Under the pieces are notes generated by a model, which ran no database searches, was not told where the DNA came from, and worked only from the letters and a program-made list of their open reading frames with translations. Positions 37,084 to 46,316 of a stretch of DNA of 64,000 bases are shown here, piece after piece (positions within the stretch are counted from its first letter, which is position 1; the number at the start of each line of letters is the position of its first letter). Source of the stretch: Nocardia tengchongensis. Lineage in GTDB: Bacteria; Actinomycetota; Actinomycetes; Mycobacteriales; Mycobacteriaceae. Position numbers and translations under genes: made by a program. Where the stretch lies: the NCBI RefSeq assembly GCF_018362975.1, contig NZ_CP074371.1:5332001-5396000 (forward strand). Direction: 5' to 3'.

Positions 37084-37571
37084 GTCGGCACGATCAGTCA
37101 GGACCACGCCCCGCGTCGTCACCGTCCAGGCCCGGCGGGGAGCCGAATACCTGCCAGCTCCAGCAGTCGCGGGGGCGATACGCCTGCCCGCGCCCATCCT
37201 TCGGACACCGCAATCCGGACATGCGTGCAGGCACATCGTCGGCGGTCATACCGAACACCCTGCTCTCAGAGCCGTGGGCCAGAGGCGCACTGGGCGGCTG
37301 GATGGGACGGATCTTGGGGACGCATAAGCCTGGGACACCGGCAGCTGACCAGGCACTACTTTTCGGCGATTCCGGAACCGCGGGTAGCGGCCCATCTTCG
37401 GTGAGGGGAAGCCGGCCAAGGGCCCCGCTGTAGCGGCGAGGCGCCCGGCCGGCCGACCGGAGTTCTCAGTAGGCGGCTGACACGATGCCCGAGGGTGAAG
37501 TCATGCTCGCCGACCACGCCAGTACCTTGGCAGCTCCTTCCCAAACCATGCGGAGACGTCAGCTCGTTGTC
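37084..37571. other. Intergenic, no gene supported
   Basis: Only short overlapping frames without RBS or recognisable motifs on either strand. Confidence 0.5.
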
Positions 37572-37763
37572 TCAGATGCAGAAGACCACACTGCCCAGGG
37601 GGAAGCAGATAGCAATTGAGCCATCGACGGGCGTAACCGCGGTCGATGCCGAACTCGCGGTTACCGTTGCAGTGGAGCTGGCCGAGGCTGCTGGAGCTGC
37701 GATAGCACCCAGCGGCAAGGCAAGAGCGGTTGCGGCCACGAACTTGATCATTTTGCTGGACAT
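37572..37763 (-). CDS. Small secreted peptide
   Basis: 63 residues; GAGGAA RBS 7 nt upstream. Signal peptide MSSKMIKFVAATALALPLGA with cleavage after ...ASASS, then a short Ser/Thr/Val-rich mature part ending ICFPLGSVVFCI with two Cys that may form a disulfide. Resembles small secreted proteins such as that at 46082; function unknown. Confidence 0.68.
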   Translation of the reverse strand: MSSKMIKFVAATALALPLGAIAAPAASASSTATVTASSASTAVTPVDGSIAICFPLGSVVFCI

Positions 37764-38503
37764 ATTCGTTCCTCGATATCGAGTGACTGGTCTGATGCGC
37801 GTCCAGTACAGCCGGGCAACCTGGGATGATTGCCGCAGGGCCGCCGCGCTGATGATCGAGTGGCGAAGTCTGTGGCAGCAGACAGGTTTGGCTGCTGTCG
37901 CTTCGACGCTCTCGGAAGCGGCCCATGACGCGCTTCGTTCGTTCCTGACCCCGACCCAGTTTTCATGGTCCTGCATGGCGAGCGACAGCCACGCGGCGAT
38001 ATTGCCGAACCAGCCCCTGTGTGGGAAGGTCCGGCGCCAGGCCCTGTCACGACCGCGCTGACCTGGCGGCTCCGGTACCGGCGTTTCGGACCGAAGCGAC
38101 GTCCTTTTCGCGGTGTTGAGCAAGGACGTTTTTCCAGGCTAACCGCGATCGGCCAGAATCCGGTAGGGGCTAAAAGTCTTCATTCGGATGGCGGCCGGCT
38201 GCGCCTGCTCAACGGCCCAGACCGATCAGTGCCCGCCCCGGTCATGAAGACGGCGGGAGGTCGTGAGGAGGCCAGCCAGCCGGTCAGGATTATCAGCAGG
38301 CGGCTACCGCGACTGCCCGAGTGTAAAGTCATCCGGCTTCTTCGGGGTGAGCCATGTGCCCGCCGGTGCCCGGACGGATTCCGATTCGCAAAGACCTTGC
38401 GCCGCCCGGTCATGGCCGACGGGCGGCCCAGCCGCTGCCTGGCGGTCAGCGCGCCTGGCTCGGCCGTGCTTGACCAGCGACGATGCCGGTTTTCCGGTTC
38501 GGG
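37764..38503. other. Long stretch without a supported gene
   Basis: Open frames on both strands lack starts, RBSs and family features. The stretch from 38505 resembles the leader of the Tn3 element, so this may be decayed mobile DNA. Confidence 0.45.
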
Positions 38504-38504
38504 C

Positions 38505-38575
38505 TGCGGCACAACGTGATTGGCGCTTGGCTGCCGATGAGGTTGGTCGGCGTGCTGGAGGTTGGGTATCGTCAT
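38505..38575 (+). repeat. Remnant of the Tn3-element leader
   Basis: GGGCTGCGGCACAACGTGAT ... CCGATGAGGTTGGTCGGCGT GCTGGAGG matches 29485-29555, the sequence between the left TIR and the transposase start. No TIR or transposase follows. Confidence 0.55.
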
Positions 38576-38688
38576 CTGGAAGCCCAGACTGAGCAGGCAT
38601 GGTGTTTGACCTTGGCGACCAACGCTGTAATCGCCTGGACCGCAGAGTATTACAACGGCGACTCACGCACTCTTTGAGGGATTCGAGC

Positions 38689-39096
38689 ATGGCTGCCAGT
38701 GTCACCCCGCGCGCGTACATCGCGGACCGCGCGATTGCGTTCCTCCCTCCAGGCAGTGAGATCAGGCAGGTGTTCGTCTCTCAGACCGCACCGCATTTCG
38801 CCTATTTCCTCCCCGCATATCTGTTCGGCGTGTTCTACAAGGTGAGGTTCCGGTGCGTTGCCGTGACCGATGACGGGATCTATGTCATGGAGGGGACTCG
38901 GATGTCGGGTGGCGCGCGACCGATCCGGCTGCTCGGCGTGATGCCGCGATCAACCCGCTTCGAGCCGGCACCGGGTCTGTTCTGGCATAAGGTGACCTTG
39001 CTTGGACAGCGATGCTGGGTTCATCCGCCATACCTCGTGCAGGTACTCGCCGCCGACCGGGAAGCGCCTGGCGCCGTGTCAGGCGACGTCGGGTAG
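38689..39096 (+). CDS. Hypothetical protein, PH-like domain with a hydrophobic hairpin
   Basis: 135 residues. After RAIAFLPPGSEIRQVFVSQT comes a hydrophobic segment APHFAYFLPAYLFGVFYKVR, then strand-rich RCVAVTDDGIYVMEG and LLGVMPRSTRFEPAPGLFW. This is the pattern of actinobacterial bacterial-PH-like proteins. Function unknown. Confidence 0.65.
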   Translation: MAASVTPRAYIADRAIAFLPPGSEIRQVFVSQTAPHFAYFLPAYLFGVFYKVRFRCVAVTDDGIYVMEGTRMSGGARPIRLLGVMPRSTRFEPAPGLFWHKVTLLGQRCWVHPPYLVQVLAADREAPGAVSGDVG

Positions 39097-39125
39097 GTAA
39101 TCAGGCAGTCGGATCTTGGAGTTCG

Positions 39126-39164
39126 GGGGTTCCGGTAGTAATCGCCGAGGATCCAACGGGGTCG
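39126..39164 (+). repeat. Tn3-type terminal repeat, orphan
   Basis: Begins GGGGTTCCGGTAGTAATCGC, close to the ends at 29212 and 56529. Same orientation; no inverted partner or transposase found beside it. The stretch to 39482 shows no gene. Confidence 0.6.
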
Positions 39165-39482
39165 TGTCCCCAGCGTGTTCGGCCAAGGTCCAGCAGTTCT
39201 TGTTCGGCAGTTCGACACCATCCTGGCCGGCATCTTTCGTGCCGTGTGACGGGTTTCGACGCGGGCGAACCGTGGCCCGAGGCGCCAGTCGAACCGCCAG
39301 TCCTTCAGCCGGACAATAGTGCTGGAAGCGAAACCGGAGGTGCACGGCATCACGTGGACCGGACCGCTGCGAGGCCCGCGCCATGCCAGGCCTGGATTCA
39401 CACCTCTGCCAGCTATATCCCTTGTGGAAGAGCGACTCCTGACGGCGGTGGCTGACGTGTTCGGCGCGCTACGGTGGTCGGC

Positions 39483-40151
39483 GTGGCAGAAGTGGTTGGC
39501 AGGCGTGAGTTGAACAAGCTGGCGACGCGTCGAGCGTTGCTCGACGCCGCCAACGACCTGTTCTCCGTCCAGGGCTATGCCGCGACGACCGTGCGTGAGA
39601 TCGCGGATCGGGCCGGTGTCACCGAGCGCACTTTCTTCCGGTATTTCGCCGGTAAGGAGGAATTGCTGGTCGAGGACCTGGTGGCCCAGATGCCGGTGAT
39701 CACCGAATCGATCAAGGCCCGACCCGCCGAGGAGCCGCCTCTGGTTGCGGTGGAGCGGGCGATCGTGGCGTTGATCGAGTGGGTGCGGGACCTCCATGAG
39801 CCGACTGCGGTGTCGCTGTTTCTGGATCGCCGCCCGGCTTCGGGCCTGGGGCGGTCGGTGGCGACGCTGACGTTGAAGTTCGAAGACGCGATGGCGAGCG
39901 CGCTCGGCGATCGTCTGGCTCGCCTCGATCCGGCACCGGCCGATATCGACTTGCGCGCGGCGGTATACGGCCGCACAGCAGTCGCGATCTTGCGGAGCGC
40001 ACTGATCCGCGACCTGCAACTGCGCAATACCGGCGCTGAACCTCGGCCGCTGCTGACGGAGTCGATCCGCGCAGCTTTCGCGGCCGCGTCCGAAGGATGG
40101 GGGCCGGGCTCGGCCTCGATACCGTTCGACGGGCAGGGCCCGAGTCGGTAG
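39483..40151 (+). CDS. TetR-family transcriptional regulator
   Basis: 222 residues from a GTG at 39483. DNA-binding domain LATRRALLDAANDLFSVQGY, AATTVREIADRAGVTERTFF, RYFAGKEELLVEDL; C-terminal ligand domain with MftR-like IVALIEWVRDL. A dyad lies between it and the next gene, a likely target. Confidence 0.87.
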   Translation: MAEVVGRRELNKLATRRALLDAANDLFSVQGYAATTVREIADRAGVTERTFFRYFAGKEELLVEDLVAQMPVITESIKARPAEEPPLVAVERAIVALIEWVRDLHEPTAVSLFLDRRPASGLGRSVATLTLKFEDAMASALGDRLARLDPAPADIDLRAAVYGRTAVAILRSALIRDLQLRNTGAEPRPLLTESIRAAFAAASEGWGPGSASIPFDGQGPSR

Positions 40152-40180
40152 CCGATCGAACGGGACCTCGACACCTATCC

Positions 40181-40222
40181 ATAAACTGTCATCACTGGCA
40201 GTTGTCAGTACTGACAGTTTAT
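40181..40222. promoter_or_regulatory. Compound TetR-type operator
   Basis: Outer arms ATAAACTGTCA (40181-40191) and TGACAGTTTAT (40212-40222) are exact inverted repeats. Inside lies the perfect palindrome TGTCAGTACTGACA (40203-40216). Between the TetR stop and the secreted-protein gene. Confidence 0.7.
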
Positions 40223-40346
40223 GCGAGGCTGTGTTCCGCCCGAGGCGCCGATCGCGCGCTGCGGACGAGCCTTCCGGGCAGGTCTCGGTTCAGCGCTGGC
40301 TGAAGCGGTCCGACCAGCTGTACCGGGCCGAGAAAACCAGCATCGG

Positions 40347-41603
40347 ATGTTGAGGTCATCGATCGTGAAAGTTGTCTTGCGTTCAGTTGTCACCATTGCG
40401 GCGTTGGCCGCTGCAACTGCGATTCCCATTGCGGCGCAGGCCGACACCGGTAGCTCGGGCGGTGGAGCGTGCACCTGGGCGACGGAGATGTCGCCACGCA
40501 CCCTGGACCGAATCAATGTCGCCTACCCGGACACCAACGCCTGGTACTGGATCATGCCCTACGACATCGGCCCCGACACCACACTCACCATCAAGGGGCG
40601 CTTCCCGGACGCCCGCTACATCTCGTTCAACACCTACGACAGCAACCGCGCCAACTTCACCAATGGCGCCGCCTCCGCGCTGGCGGACTACCGCATCACA
40701 CCCGACGCGGGTTCGGTCAATCCGTGGCAGCAGACCAGCGCGCCGGGCGGCGACTACACCATCACGGTGCGTCCGGACACACACGCCAGCGACCCCAACG
40801 TGCTGCCGCTGGCACCCGCCGGAGTCACCAGCGGCAAGGGCTACCTGATCTACCGCATGTACATGCCTGCCCAGACGCCGGATTCGTCCAGCCTGCCGCA
40901 GGTCACCGTCACCACCAAAGGCGTGGCGCACACCTACGGCTCCTGCGTCGAGAACTCCGGCGGCCTGCGGACCCAACTGCTCCGGGGTATCCAGACACTG
41001 GCCGAATTCGTTCCGGGCAAAATGCCCAGCGGGACCGATTTCGTGCGCGTCGCAGGCGCGGGCGCCTTCCCCAATGGTGACAACGCCTACCTCGTGGCCG
41101 GTGCCACGCGCCCGGCCGACGGCAAGGTGGTCGTCGTCCACGCAAAGGCTCCCACCGTCCCGGCGGGCTCGAGTCCGAGTGTGTGGCCACGCCCCGGCAC
41201 CGACGTGCGCTACTTCTCGCTGTGCAACAACGAATCCTCGGTCCTGGGTCCGGTCGTCTACAACCCACAGCCCGTAGGCACAGCCGATACCGGCTGTCGT
41301 GCGGACTCCGAGACCCGGCTCGACACCGCGGGCTTCTACACCTATGTCATCGCCGACGAATCCCAGCGCGCTGCCGTGGAGGCCATCCCCGGTGCGACCT
41401 TCGTCCCGTGGTCCGCGCAGCACCCGGGCAGCACCCATATCCTCATGCTGCGCAACATGCTGCCCGCCGACGGTTTCGACTCCGCCATCCAGCGTGTGGC
41501 CCCCGGCGCCAGCGCGGCCGACACCGCCGCCCGACTGGGCGAGTACTACCCCCGCTCCACCGTCTGCGACCTCAACGCCGTGACTACGGGGACCTGCGCC
41601 TGA
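40347..41603 (+). CDS. Secreted conserved hypothetical protein
   Basis: 418 residues with signal peptide MLRSSIVKVVLRSVVTIAAL ... IPIAAQA. The mature protein holds NVAYPDTNAWYWIMPYDIGP, TIKGRFPDARYISFNTYDSN, GYLIYRMYMPAQTPD, DVRYFSLCNNESS and FVPWSAQHPGSTHILMLRNM. It resembles mycobacterial/nocardial secreted proteins annotated as hypothetical (DUF1214-like beta fold). The compound operator 125 nt upstream suggests TetR control. Confidence 0.78.
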   Translation: MLRSSIVKVVLRSVVTIAALAAATAIPIAAQADTGSSGGGACTWATEMSPRTLDRINVAYPDTNAWYWIMPYDIGPDTTLTIKGRFPDARYISFNTYDSNRANFTNGAASALADYRITPDAGSVNPWQQTSAPGGDYTITVRPDTHASDPNVLPLAPAGVTSGKGYLIYRMYMPAQTPDSSSLPQVTVTTKGVAHTYGSCVENSGGLRTQLLRGIQTLAEFVPGKMPSGTDFVRVAGAGAFPNGDNAYLVAGATRPADGKVVVVHAKAPTVPAGSSPSVWPRPGTDVRYFSLCNNESSVLGPVVYNPQPVGTADTGCRADSETRLDTAGFYTYVIADESQRAAVEAIPGATFVPWSAQHPGSTHILMLRNMLPADGFDSAIQRVAPGASAADTAARLGEYYPRSTVCDLNAVTTGTCA

Positions 41604-41609
41604 GACAGG

Positions 41610-41756
41610 TGGCGTCTTGGGATCCGCGGGTGTCGGAGAGGGTCAACCGCAGCACTCCGGTGATGTCCAGCTCGACGGGCTGCAGGGGGTCATTCGCGGT
41701 CAGGCTCTCGTCGAAGATCACGTGGTCGTCGGCGGTGATCATGAAGCGGCACTGTT
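41610..41756 (-). pseudogene. NPCBM-type domain fragment behind the recombinase
   Basis: Minus-strand reading CRFMITADDHVIFDESLTAN, DPLQPVELDITGVLRLTLSD resembles the end of NPCBM domains in actinobacterial Ser/Thr kinases and glycosidases (V-F-x-D-E-x-L ... D-I-T-G-V-L-R-L). It overlaps the recombinase stop and has no start, as if an insertion cut the gene. Confidence 0.45.
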
Positions 41757-42347
41757 GATCTCGGGCACGTATTTGTAGATCGTGGACCGGGAAACGCCCA
41801 GCAGCCGCGCAATCGAGGACACCGTCTCGTCGGGGCGGGTCAGCAGAGCGCGGGCCTGGCGGACCTGCTCCTCGGTCATGGCCGGCGGGCGGCCCAGGCG
41901 TTGTCCACGGGCGCGGGCGGCGGCCAGTCCCTCGTTGGTGCCCTCGACGATCAGCTCACGGATGAACTCCGCGAGCGCGGCGAACACGTGGAAGACCAGG
42001 CGCCCGCCGGGGGTGGTGGTGTCGAGGGCTTCGTGTAGGGACTGGAATCCGATGCCGCGGCGGCGGAGTTCGGCGACGATCGCGAGCAGGTCCTGCATCG
42101 AGCGGCTGAGCCGATCCAGTGCCGGCACGACGAGGGTGTCGCCGGGGCGCAGGTATTCCAGGCAGCGTTGCAGTTCCTCGCGTTCGGCGTTCTTGCCGGA
42201 CTTCTTGTCCGCGAACATCTTCTGGCATCCGGCCGCAGTGAGCGCGCGCAGCTGGCGGTCGAGCAGCTGGTCGGTGGTCGAGATCGCGTGTCGCGGTGGC
42301 CATACCGGAGGCTGTACGAGAAAGGGCCGACAAGACTTGTTGGACAC
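41739..42347 (-). CDS. Serine recombinase (resolvase/invertase), degenerate N-terminus
   Basis: About 202 residues from a GTG at 42347. Core motifs: ISTTDQLLDRQLRALTAAGC, KKSGKNAEREELQRCLEYLR, DTLVVPALDRLSRSMQDLLA (LDRLSRS), LVFHVFAALAEFIRELIVEG and EGLAAARARGQRLGRPPAM; C-terminal HTH SSIARLLGVSRSTIYKYV. The usual N-terminal GYARVST is changed to PRHAIST: the nucleophile Ser remains but the Arg two before it is displaced, so activity is doubtful. A motif copy (42444) lies 97 nt upstream. Confidence 0.82.
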   Translation of the reverse strand: MSNKSCRPFLVQPPVWPPRHAISTTDQLLDRQLRALTAAGCQKMFADKKSGKNAEREELQRCLEYLRPGDTLVVPALDRLSRSMQDLLAIVAELRRRGIGFQSLHEALDTTTPGGRLVFHVFAALAEFIRELIVEGTNEGLAAARARGQRLGRPPAMTEEQVRQARALLTRPDETVSSIARLLGVSRSTIYKYVPEINSAAS

Positions 42348-42362
42348 CAATACTTTTCGACA

Positions 42363-42375
42363 CGTTTTATCGACA
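42363..42375 (+). repeat. Possible recombinase half-site related to the 16-bp array motif
   Basis: CGTTTTATCGACA shares CGTTTT....ACA with CGTTTTCCGAACA and lies just upstream of the recombinase start. Read on the minus strand, TGTCGATAAAACG resembles resolvase binding sites. Confidence 0.35.
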
Positions 42376-42443
42376 CATGGCCGGTTCAGGTGACCTGGGA
42401 CTCCGGACCACACCGCACCGACGTGCCCGGGGTGTTTTAGATC

Positions 42444-42459
42444 GACCGTTTTCCGGACA
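42444..42459 (+). repeat. Array motif copy A
   Basis: GACCGTTTTCCGGACA; consensus GATCGTTTTCCGAACA. First copy, next to the recombinase gene. Confidence 0.6.
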
Positions 42460-42596
42460 GCCCAAGCAGTTCGAGCATTGCAGTATCCGTGGCCGACTTC
42501 GGAGTACCCTGGCATGGTCTTCCTCTGGGAAGACGGAGTGCCCACTCGGGGCTGGTCAGGCTTCCGAGCGGGCACAGCTAGCGTCTTGCTAGTCCA

Positions 42597-42815
42597 TCAA
42601 CGCGATACGAGCGACCAAACCAGCATCGCGTAGAAGCACATCGCGCAGAGTCTGGTGAGTTCCTCCAGACTCTCACGATGTGTCATTCGATAGATCAGTG
42701 AGAGCCATTCACATGCTGCTGCCATAGTGGCGCAGATGTGTTGAATCACCTCCTTCGGGTCAGGACCTCCCGCTTGTGGGGTGTCCTTGGGGTAATCCAG
42801 GTCCACGTTGACCAT
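42597..42815 (-). CDS. Small hypothetical protein
   Basis: 72 residues: PKEVIQHICATMAAACEWLS, LIYRMTHRESLEELTRLCAM, CFYAMLVWSLVSR, with a hydrophobic C-terminal helix. GAGAG 8 nt before the ATG. Function unknown. Confidence 0.5.
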   Translation of the reverse strand: MVNVDLDYPKDTPQAGGPDPKEVIQHICATMAAACEWLSLIYRMTHRESLEELTRLCAMCFYAMLVWSLVSR

Positions 42816-43055
42816 TGCGTATCTCTCTCGGTAGCCCCACCCAGCAGGTGAGGGGGGTGTCTCCCCCGGGGAGAGCCGAGAAGCACGCCTCCAACTGCTC
42901 GTTCGCCTGGATCGGTCAGATCTAGTTCGTCAAACCATGGCGAGCTCGCTGAGCACACACATCGGATGAGGCATCTGCCCACTTAAAGCCAGACACCGCA
43001 AGGCGGACTTGCGACGGACTCATCCGCGGCGCGGTGCCGCCATGGCGACCGAGTC

Positions 43056-44285
43056 CTACCAGTCCATGAGAGGAATAGGTATCGGTCGCCGAATCTCCCT
43101 TTTGGTGGTCAGTGGAACGCACAAGATCGCCGCAACCGCCGCCACTGCGAGTACGGCGGCAGCGTGCACCCCCAGCCCCGCACCACGGACAACGAGCCAT
43201 CCGATGTATCCGCAGATGATGGCCCCCATAGCGGTCTTCTGCCCGGCATCGTCTTCGAAGAACCATGCAAGGTTTCGTCGACCGGAGAACGCTAGGGCGG
43301 TCCACAGCAGCGGGAATATCAGAAGGCCGACGAGGCAGGGCGCAAGATGATCGCGACTGTCGCTGTTGATGCCGTAACCACAGACGATCACCAGCGCGGC
43401 GGCAACCAGCCCAGACCCCCAGATCCGCTGAGTACTCGGTGCGTCTTTGGGAGCCACCTCGTGCAGAATCGTGGCTGAGTACCTCCATGAGATGAGTGCG
43501 AAGAGCACCAGAATCCACACATGCAGATTGCCCATGATGCTTGAGGCCCGAGTTACAACGATCATCAGCAGAGCCAGCGAACCTATGACGGCACCACATT
43601 CGAATACATCGGAACCCTCAGTCGCGGTGTGGGTTTCCCATCGAACCCGCGCGTGCCGATCGTCGCGGTTGACCGGTGCGTTGTTGTCCCAATACTTCCG
43701 GTCGTGCATGTAGTCGCGCAGATACTGGTCCTGGGGCGAGACGTGATCAGTCCCTACTGCGGTGTAGTTGTTGACATGGCTTACGTTGTTGACGTTGACA
43801 ACATTGACGCTGCCCGTGACATCGCCGGTGACGATCACCTGCACGGAGCCCGAGCCTGTCTGGATATGCCTTGCCGATGTGTTCAGGTCCGGGCCGAGGA
43901 CTTCGGGGTCGGGGGTATCGGACTCGGCTTCATCCAAGGCCAGCCAGTTCCGGCAGACTTGATCGATCTGCTCCGGCGACAGTCCGCAACCGGTGGCGAA
44001 CATGCGCACCTGGCGTTCGTACTTGGGTAACACCGTGTTCTTCTGGCTGACGAAGTGGTACGCCGTGCTGCGAGGCAGTCCCGCTTTCAGCGCAACCTTG
44101 GACGCTGGGCACCCGGATTGCTGAAGTATGTGCCGTAGCAGCGCGAGGAACTCCTCTACGGTGTGCGCAACAGGTAGCTGCGCACCCGACGAGCCAATTT
44201 GATTGGCCAGCGTCCGTGTCCAGGGACGCACCGTATCAGGGACAGTCAGTGGCTCAAGACGGCCACTATCGATGGGAAGCGGCAT
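43056..44285 (-). CDS. HTH plus membrane-domain protein
   Basis: 409 residues. N-terminal helix-turn-helix (about 40-110): VEEFLALLRHILQQSGCPAS, KVALKAGLPRSTAYHFV, VRMFATGCGLSPEQIDQVCR, an actinobacterial XRE-like type. A Val/Asn-rich strand repeat VQVIVTGDVTGSVNVVNVNN follows, then six or so membrane helices (e.g. AVIGSLALLMIVVTRASSIM, HAAAVLAVAAVAAILCVPL). Often plasmid-borne; may be a membrane-tethered regulator. Confidence 0.75.
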   Translation of the reverse strand: MPLPIDSGRLEPLTVPDTVRPWTRTLANQIGSSGAQLPVAHTVEEFLALLRHILQQSGCPASKVALKAGLPRSTAYHFVSQKNTVLPKYERQVRMFATGCGLSPEQIDQVCRNWLALDEAESDTPDPEVLGPDLNTSARHIQTGSGSVQVIVTGDVTGSVNVVNVNNVSHVNNYTAVGTDHVSPQDQYLRDYMHDRKYWDNNAPVNRDDRHARVRWETHTATEGSDVFECGAVIGSLALLMIVVTRASSIMGNLHVWILVLFALISWRYSATILHEVAPKDAPSTQRIWGSGLVAAALVIVCGYGINSDSRDHLAPCLVGLLIFPLLWTALAFSGRRNLAWFFEDDAGQKTAMGAIICGYIGWLVVRGAGLGVHAAAVLAVAAVAAILCVPLTTKREIRRPIPIPLMDW

Positions 44286-44995
44286 GCGGATTCCTTCGGC
44301 CCGGTGTCTGCGGCCAGCTCAGGGGTGGGATGCAGTCGAAATCAGCAGAGCTCTCAAACCAAACGTCGCGACCGGGTGGCGTTCCCGTTCATCGACGGTT
44401 TCCGCGTCGTTGCGGAAACCGTCATCGATGAAACCGCAATGAGGCACTTCGAGTAGTCCAGTTCAGACACTTCCTCAATGTCCAAGCAGGAGGCGGCGTC
44501 CAACGAGCGCCGGCCAGAGAGTCCAAGAGTCCAACAAGGTCCCGCCCGAAGGTCCAACTGACGCGCAGGTCCCAGTCTGACTAGCGAGAGACGCCGGAAA
44601 GCCCTGCTTTCCGAACCGTTGGATCATTTCCTGCCCAGCAGACGTCCTTGGATGCCTTCCCCAGACCTACGGTATGCACGTCGGGTCGGCGAGCGGAGCG
44701 GATCACCCATTACGGGCTACCGCGCGCGGAGCACCTGGCGGCACCGGGCTCACGCAGTGGGATGCAGTCGAGAACCGGCCGAAGGGATCGTTCGATGGCG
44801 TCGGATATCCCGTGCTGTGGTTGGTGCTGTGGGAACTCCTACAGCACCAACCACAGCGGCGCCGACACCGAACTGCCGTCACCAGGCGGCCACGGGATCG
44901 AGGCGGAGATCAGCTCTTACGTCGGTCTCGCCAGAGACAAGACAATGTGTGGAGGGAGGCCGGGGAGGATTCTTATCGGTCCTGCTCTGCCTGGG
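44286..44995. other. Gene-poor region with a strong hairpin
   Basis: No gene can be supported. Two stretches share GTGGGATGCAGTCGA (44326 and 44758). A 17-bp perfect stem lies at 44814-44857 and a degenerate array-motif-like TTTCCGAACCG at 44608. A plus frame starting MASDIPCCGWCCGNSYSTNH overlaps the hairpin but has no RBS. Confidence 0.5.
44814..44857. other. Perfect 17-bp stem-loop
   Basis: GCTGTGGTTGGTGCTGT (44814-44830) and ACAGCACCAACCACAGC (44841-44857) with a 10-nt loop. No T-run; could be a structured RNA, a DNA-binding site or a bidirectional terminator. Confidence 0.6.
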
Positions 44996-45796
44996 CTAAC
45001 CCCGGTTGCCCCACAGCACGGCTTGTACCGCCCGACAGCGCGCTTGATCAGCTGCATTCAGCAGCAGAGCGTTTTGGCCCGCGGCGAGGCGATACGGTGA
45101 CCCGTCGGGTCGGATGGAGACGCCACCTGCCTCCGCCAGGAGCAGAGTGCCCGCGGCGTGATCCCATGGCAATGACCGCTGGTACAGAACGAAATCGAAG
45201 TCTCCGTCAAGGATTCGCGTGTAGTTGACCCCAGCGCTCAAAGTGCCTGGCCCCAAGCTTGCGAAACTGGTGCCGGCTGCCGATAGCTCTGCGCGGCCTT
45301 CCGGAGTCAGCCGCCTCGTCGGAGCAGCGCCGCGCAGCCGCTCGATCCCAGCCGGCGGGGCGGGGCGCTGGATCCGGGTACCGTCTCGGAAGGCTCCCGA
45401 TCCCTGCTCGGCCACGTAGAGCTGCCCTGTCTCGGGCAGGAGGATCCATCCCGCGACCGGCTCGCCATCGCGAAGTAGTGCCGCCATCACCGCATATTCC
45501 GCGCGGCCGGCCACGAAGTTGGATGTTCCGTCTATGGGATCCACCAACCAGCAGGCTTTTTCGCCGAGTGCTGCGAGGAGGGAGGGATCTTCGGCGACTG
45601 ATTCCTCCCCGACCACGGGGATGTCGAGGATCTCGCGCAGTCCGTGCGCGATCAGCTTCTCGGCTTCCCGATCAGCCACGGTGACCAGATCGCCGGGTTC
45701 CTTCTCGTGGACGTCATCTCCGGTCAAACGACGGAACCGGGGCCGGATCGCGATTTCGGCAGTGTCTCTCAGGACTTGCGCCACCTCATCGATCAC
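44996..45796 (-). CDS. Inositol monophosphatase family protein
   Basis: 266 residues with the Mg-binding motifs: DLVTVADREAEKLI, VVGEESVAED, CWLVDPIDGTSNFVAGRAEY (WxxDPxDGTxN) and SLPWDHAAGTLLLAEAGG (WDxAAG). Usual length. Likely substrates are inositol-phosphate, histidinol-phosphate or related sugars; the copy cannot be assigned. Sits between array motifs A and B. Confidence 0.9.
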   Translation of the reverse strand: MIDEVAQVLRDTAEIAIRPRFRRLTGDDVHEKEPGDLVTVADREAEKLIAHGLREILDIPVVGEESVAEDPSLLAALGEKACWLVDPIDGTSNFVAGRAEYAVMAALLRDGEPVAGWILLPETGQLYVAEQGSGAFRDGTRIQRPAPPAGIERLRGAAPTRRLTPEGRAELSAAGTSFASLGPGTLSAGVNYTRILDGDFDFVLYQRSLPWDHAAGTLLLAEAGGVSIRPDGSPYRLAAGQNALLLNAADQARCRAVQAVLWGNRG

Positions 45797-45914
45797 GCCG
45801 TGAGCCTAGCCCTGAGCTCACAGCAAGGCTGTCGCGGTTGACGAACGGATTCTCGAACACCGTCACCCGTGAACCGGGAGCGCTCGAAGCCGGAATCGTC
45901 GGCGTTCGGCAGAG

Positions 45915-45930
45915 GATCGTTTTCCGAACA
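45915..45930 (+). repeat. Array motif copy B
   Basis: GATCGTTTTCCGAACA, exact consensus, between the IMPase and the small secreted gene. Confidence 0.7.
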
Positions 45931-46081
45931 GCTCGACCATCGGCAAGCCGTCGCTCAACCCCATGGAATTCGGGGCCACCGTGTGCGCGGAATCCGTCAG
46001 ATATTTTGAAATGGAAATGATTAACTCTTCGGCGGTGGGGCCGAGCGGTTCTGCCCACGCTCGATCGAAGGGTTCTCCTGC

Positions 46082-46303
46082 ATGCGCACTCTCGTTGCGG
46101 CAGTCGGCATTGCCACCGCGCTGACCGTCGGAACCGGACCGGCGGTGGCCGCGCCGCTGGCCGTCGCCGACGCTCCAGTCGCCCCGGTCGCGGAGACCGG
46201 CTCCTCCAGCGGATCGGTCGGGATCCTCAACGGCGCCCTCGCCCTCCTGCTGTGCATGCTCTCGCCTACCGGTTGCACCGCCAACACACACGGCTGGCCG
46301 TAA
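46082..46303 (+). CDS. Small secreted protein
   Basis: 73 residues: signal MRTLVAAVGIATALTVGTGP AVAAP, then PVAETGSSSGSVGILNGALA, LLLCMLSPTGCTANTHGWP with two Cys. The only gene between motif copies B and C. Function unknown. Confidence 0.62.
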   Translation: MRTLVAAVGIATALTVGTGPAVAAPLAVADAPVAPVAETGSSSGSVGILNGALALLLCMLSPTGCTANTHGWP

Positions 46304-46316
46304 GGGGTGCCAGTAA

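Noticed and set aside
44603..44618. Eighth array motif (CTGCTTTCCGAACC)
   Set aside because: Shares only TTTCCGAAC with the consensus; too weak to count.
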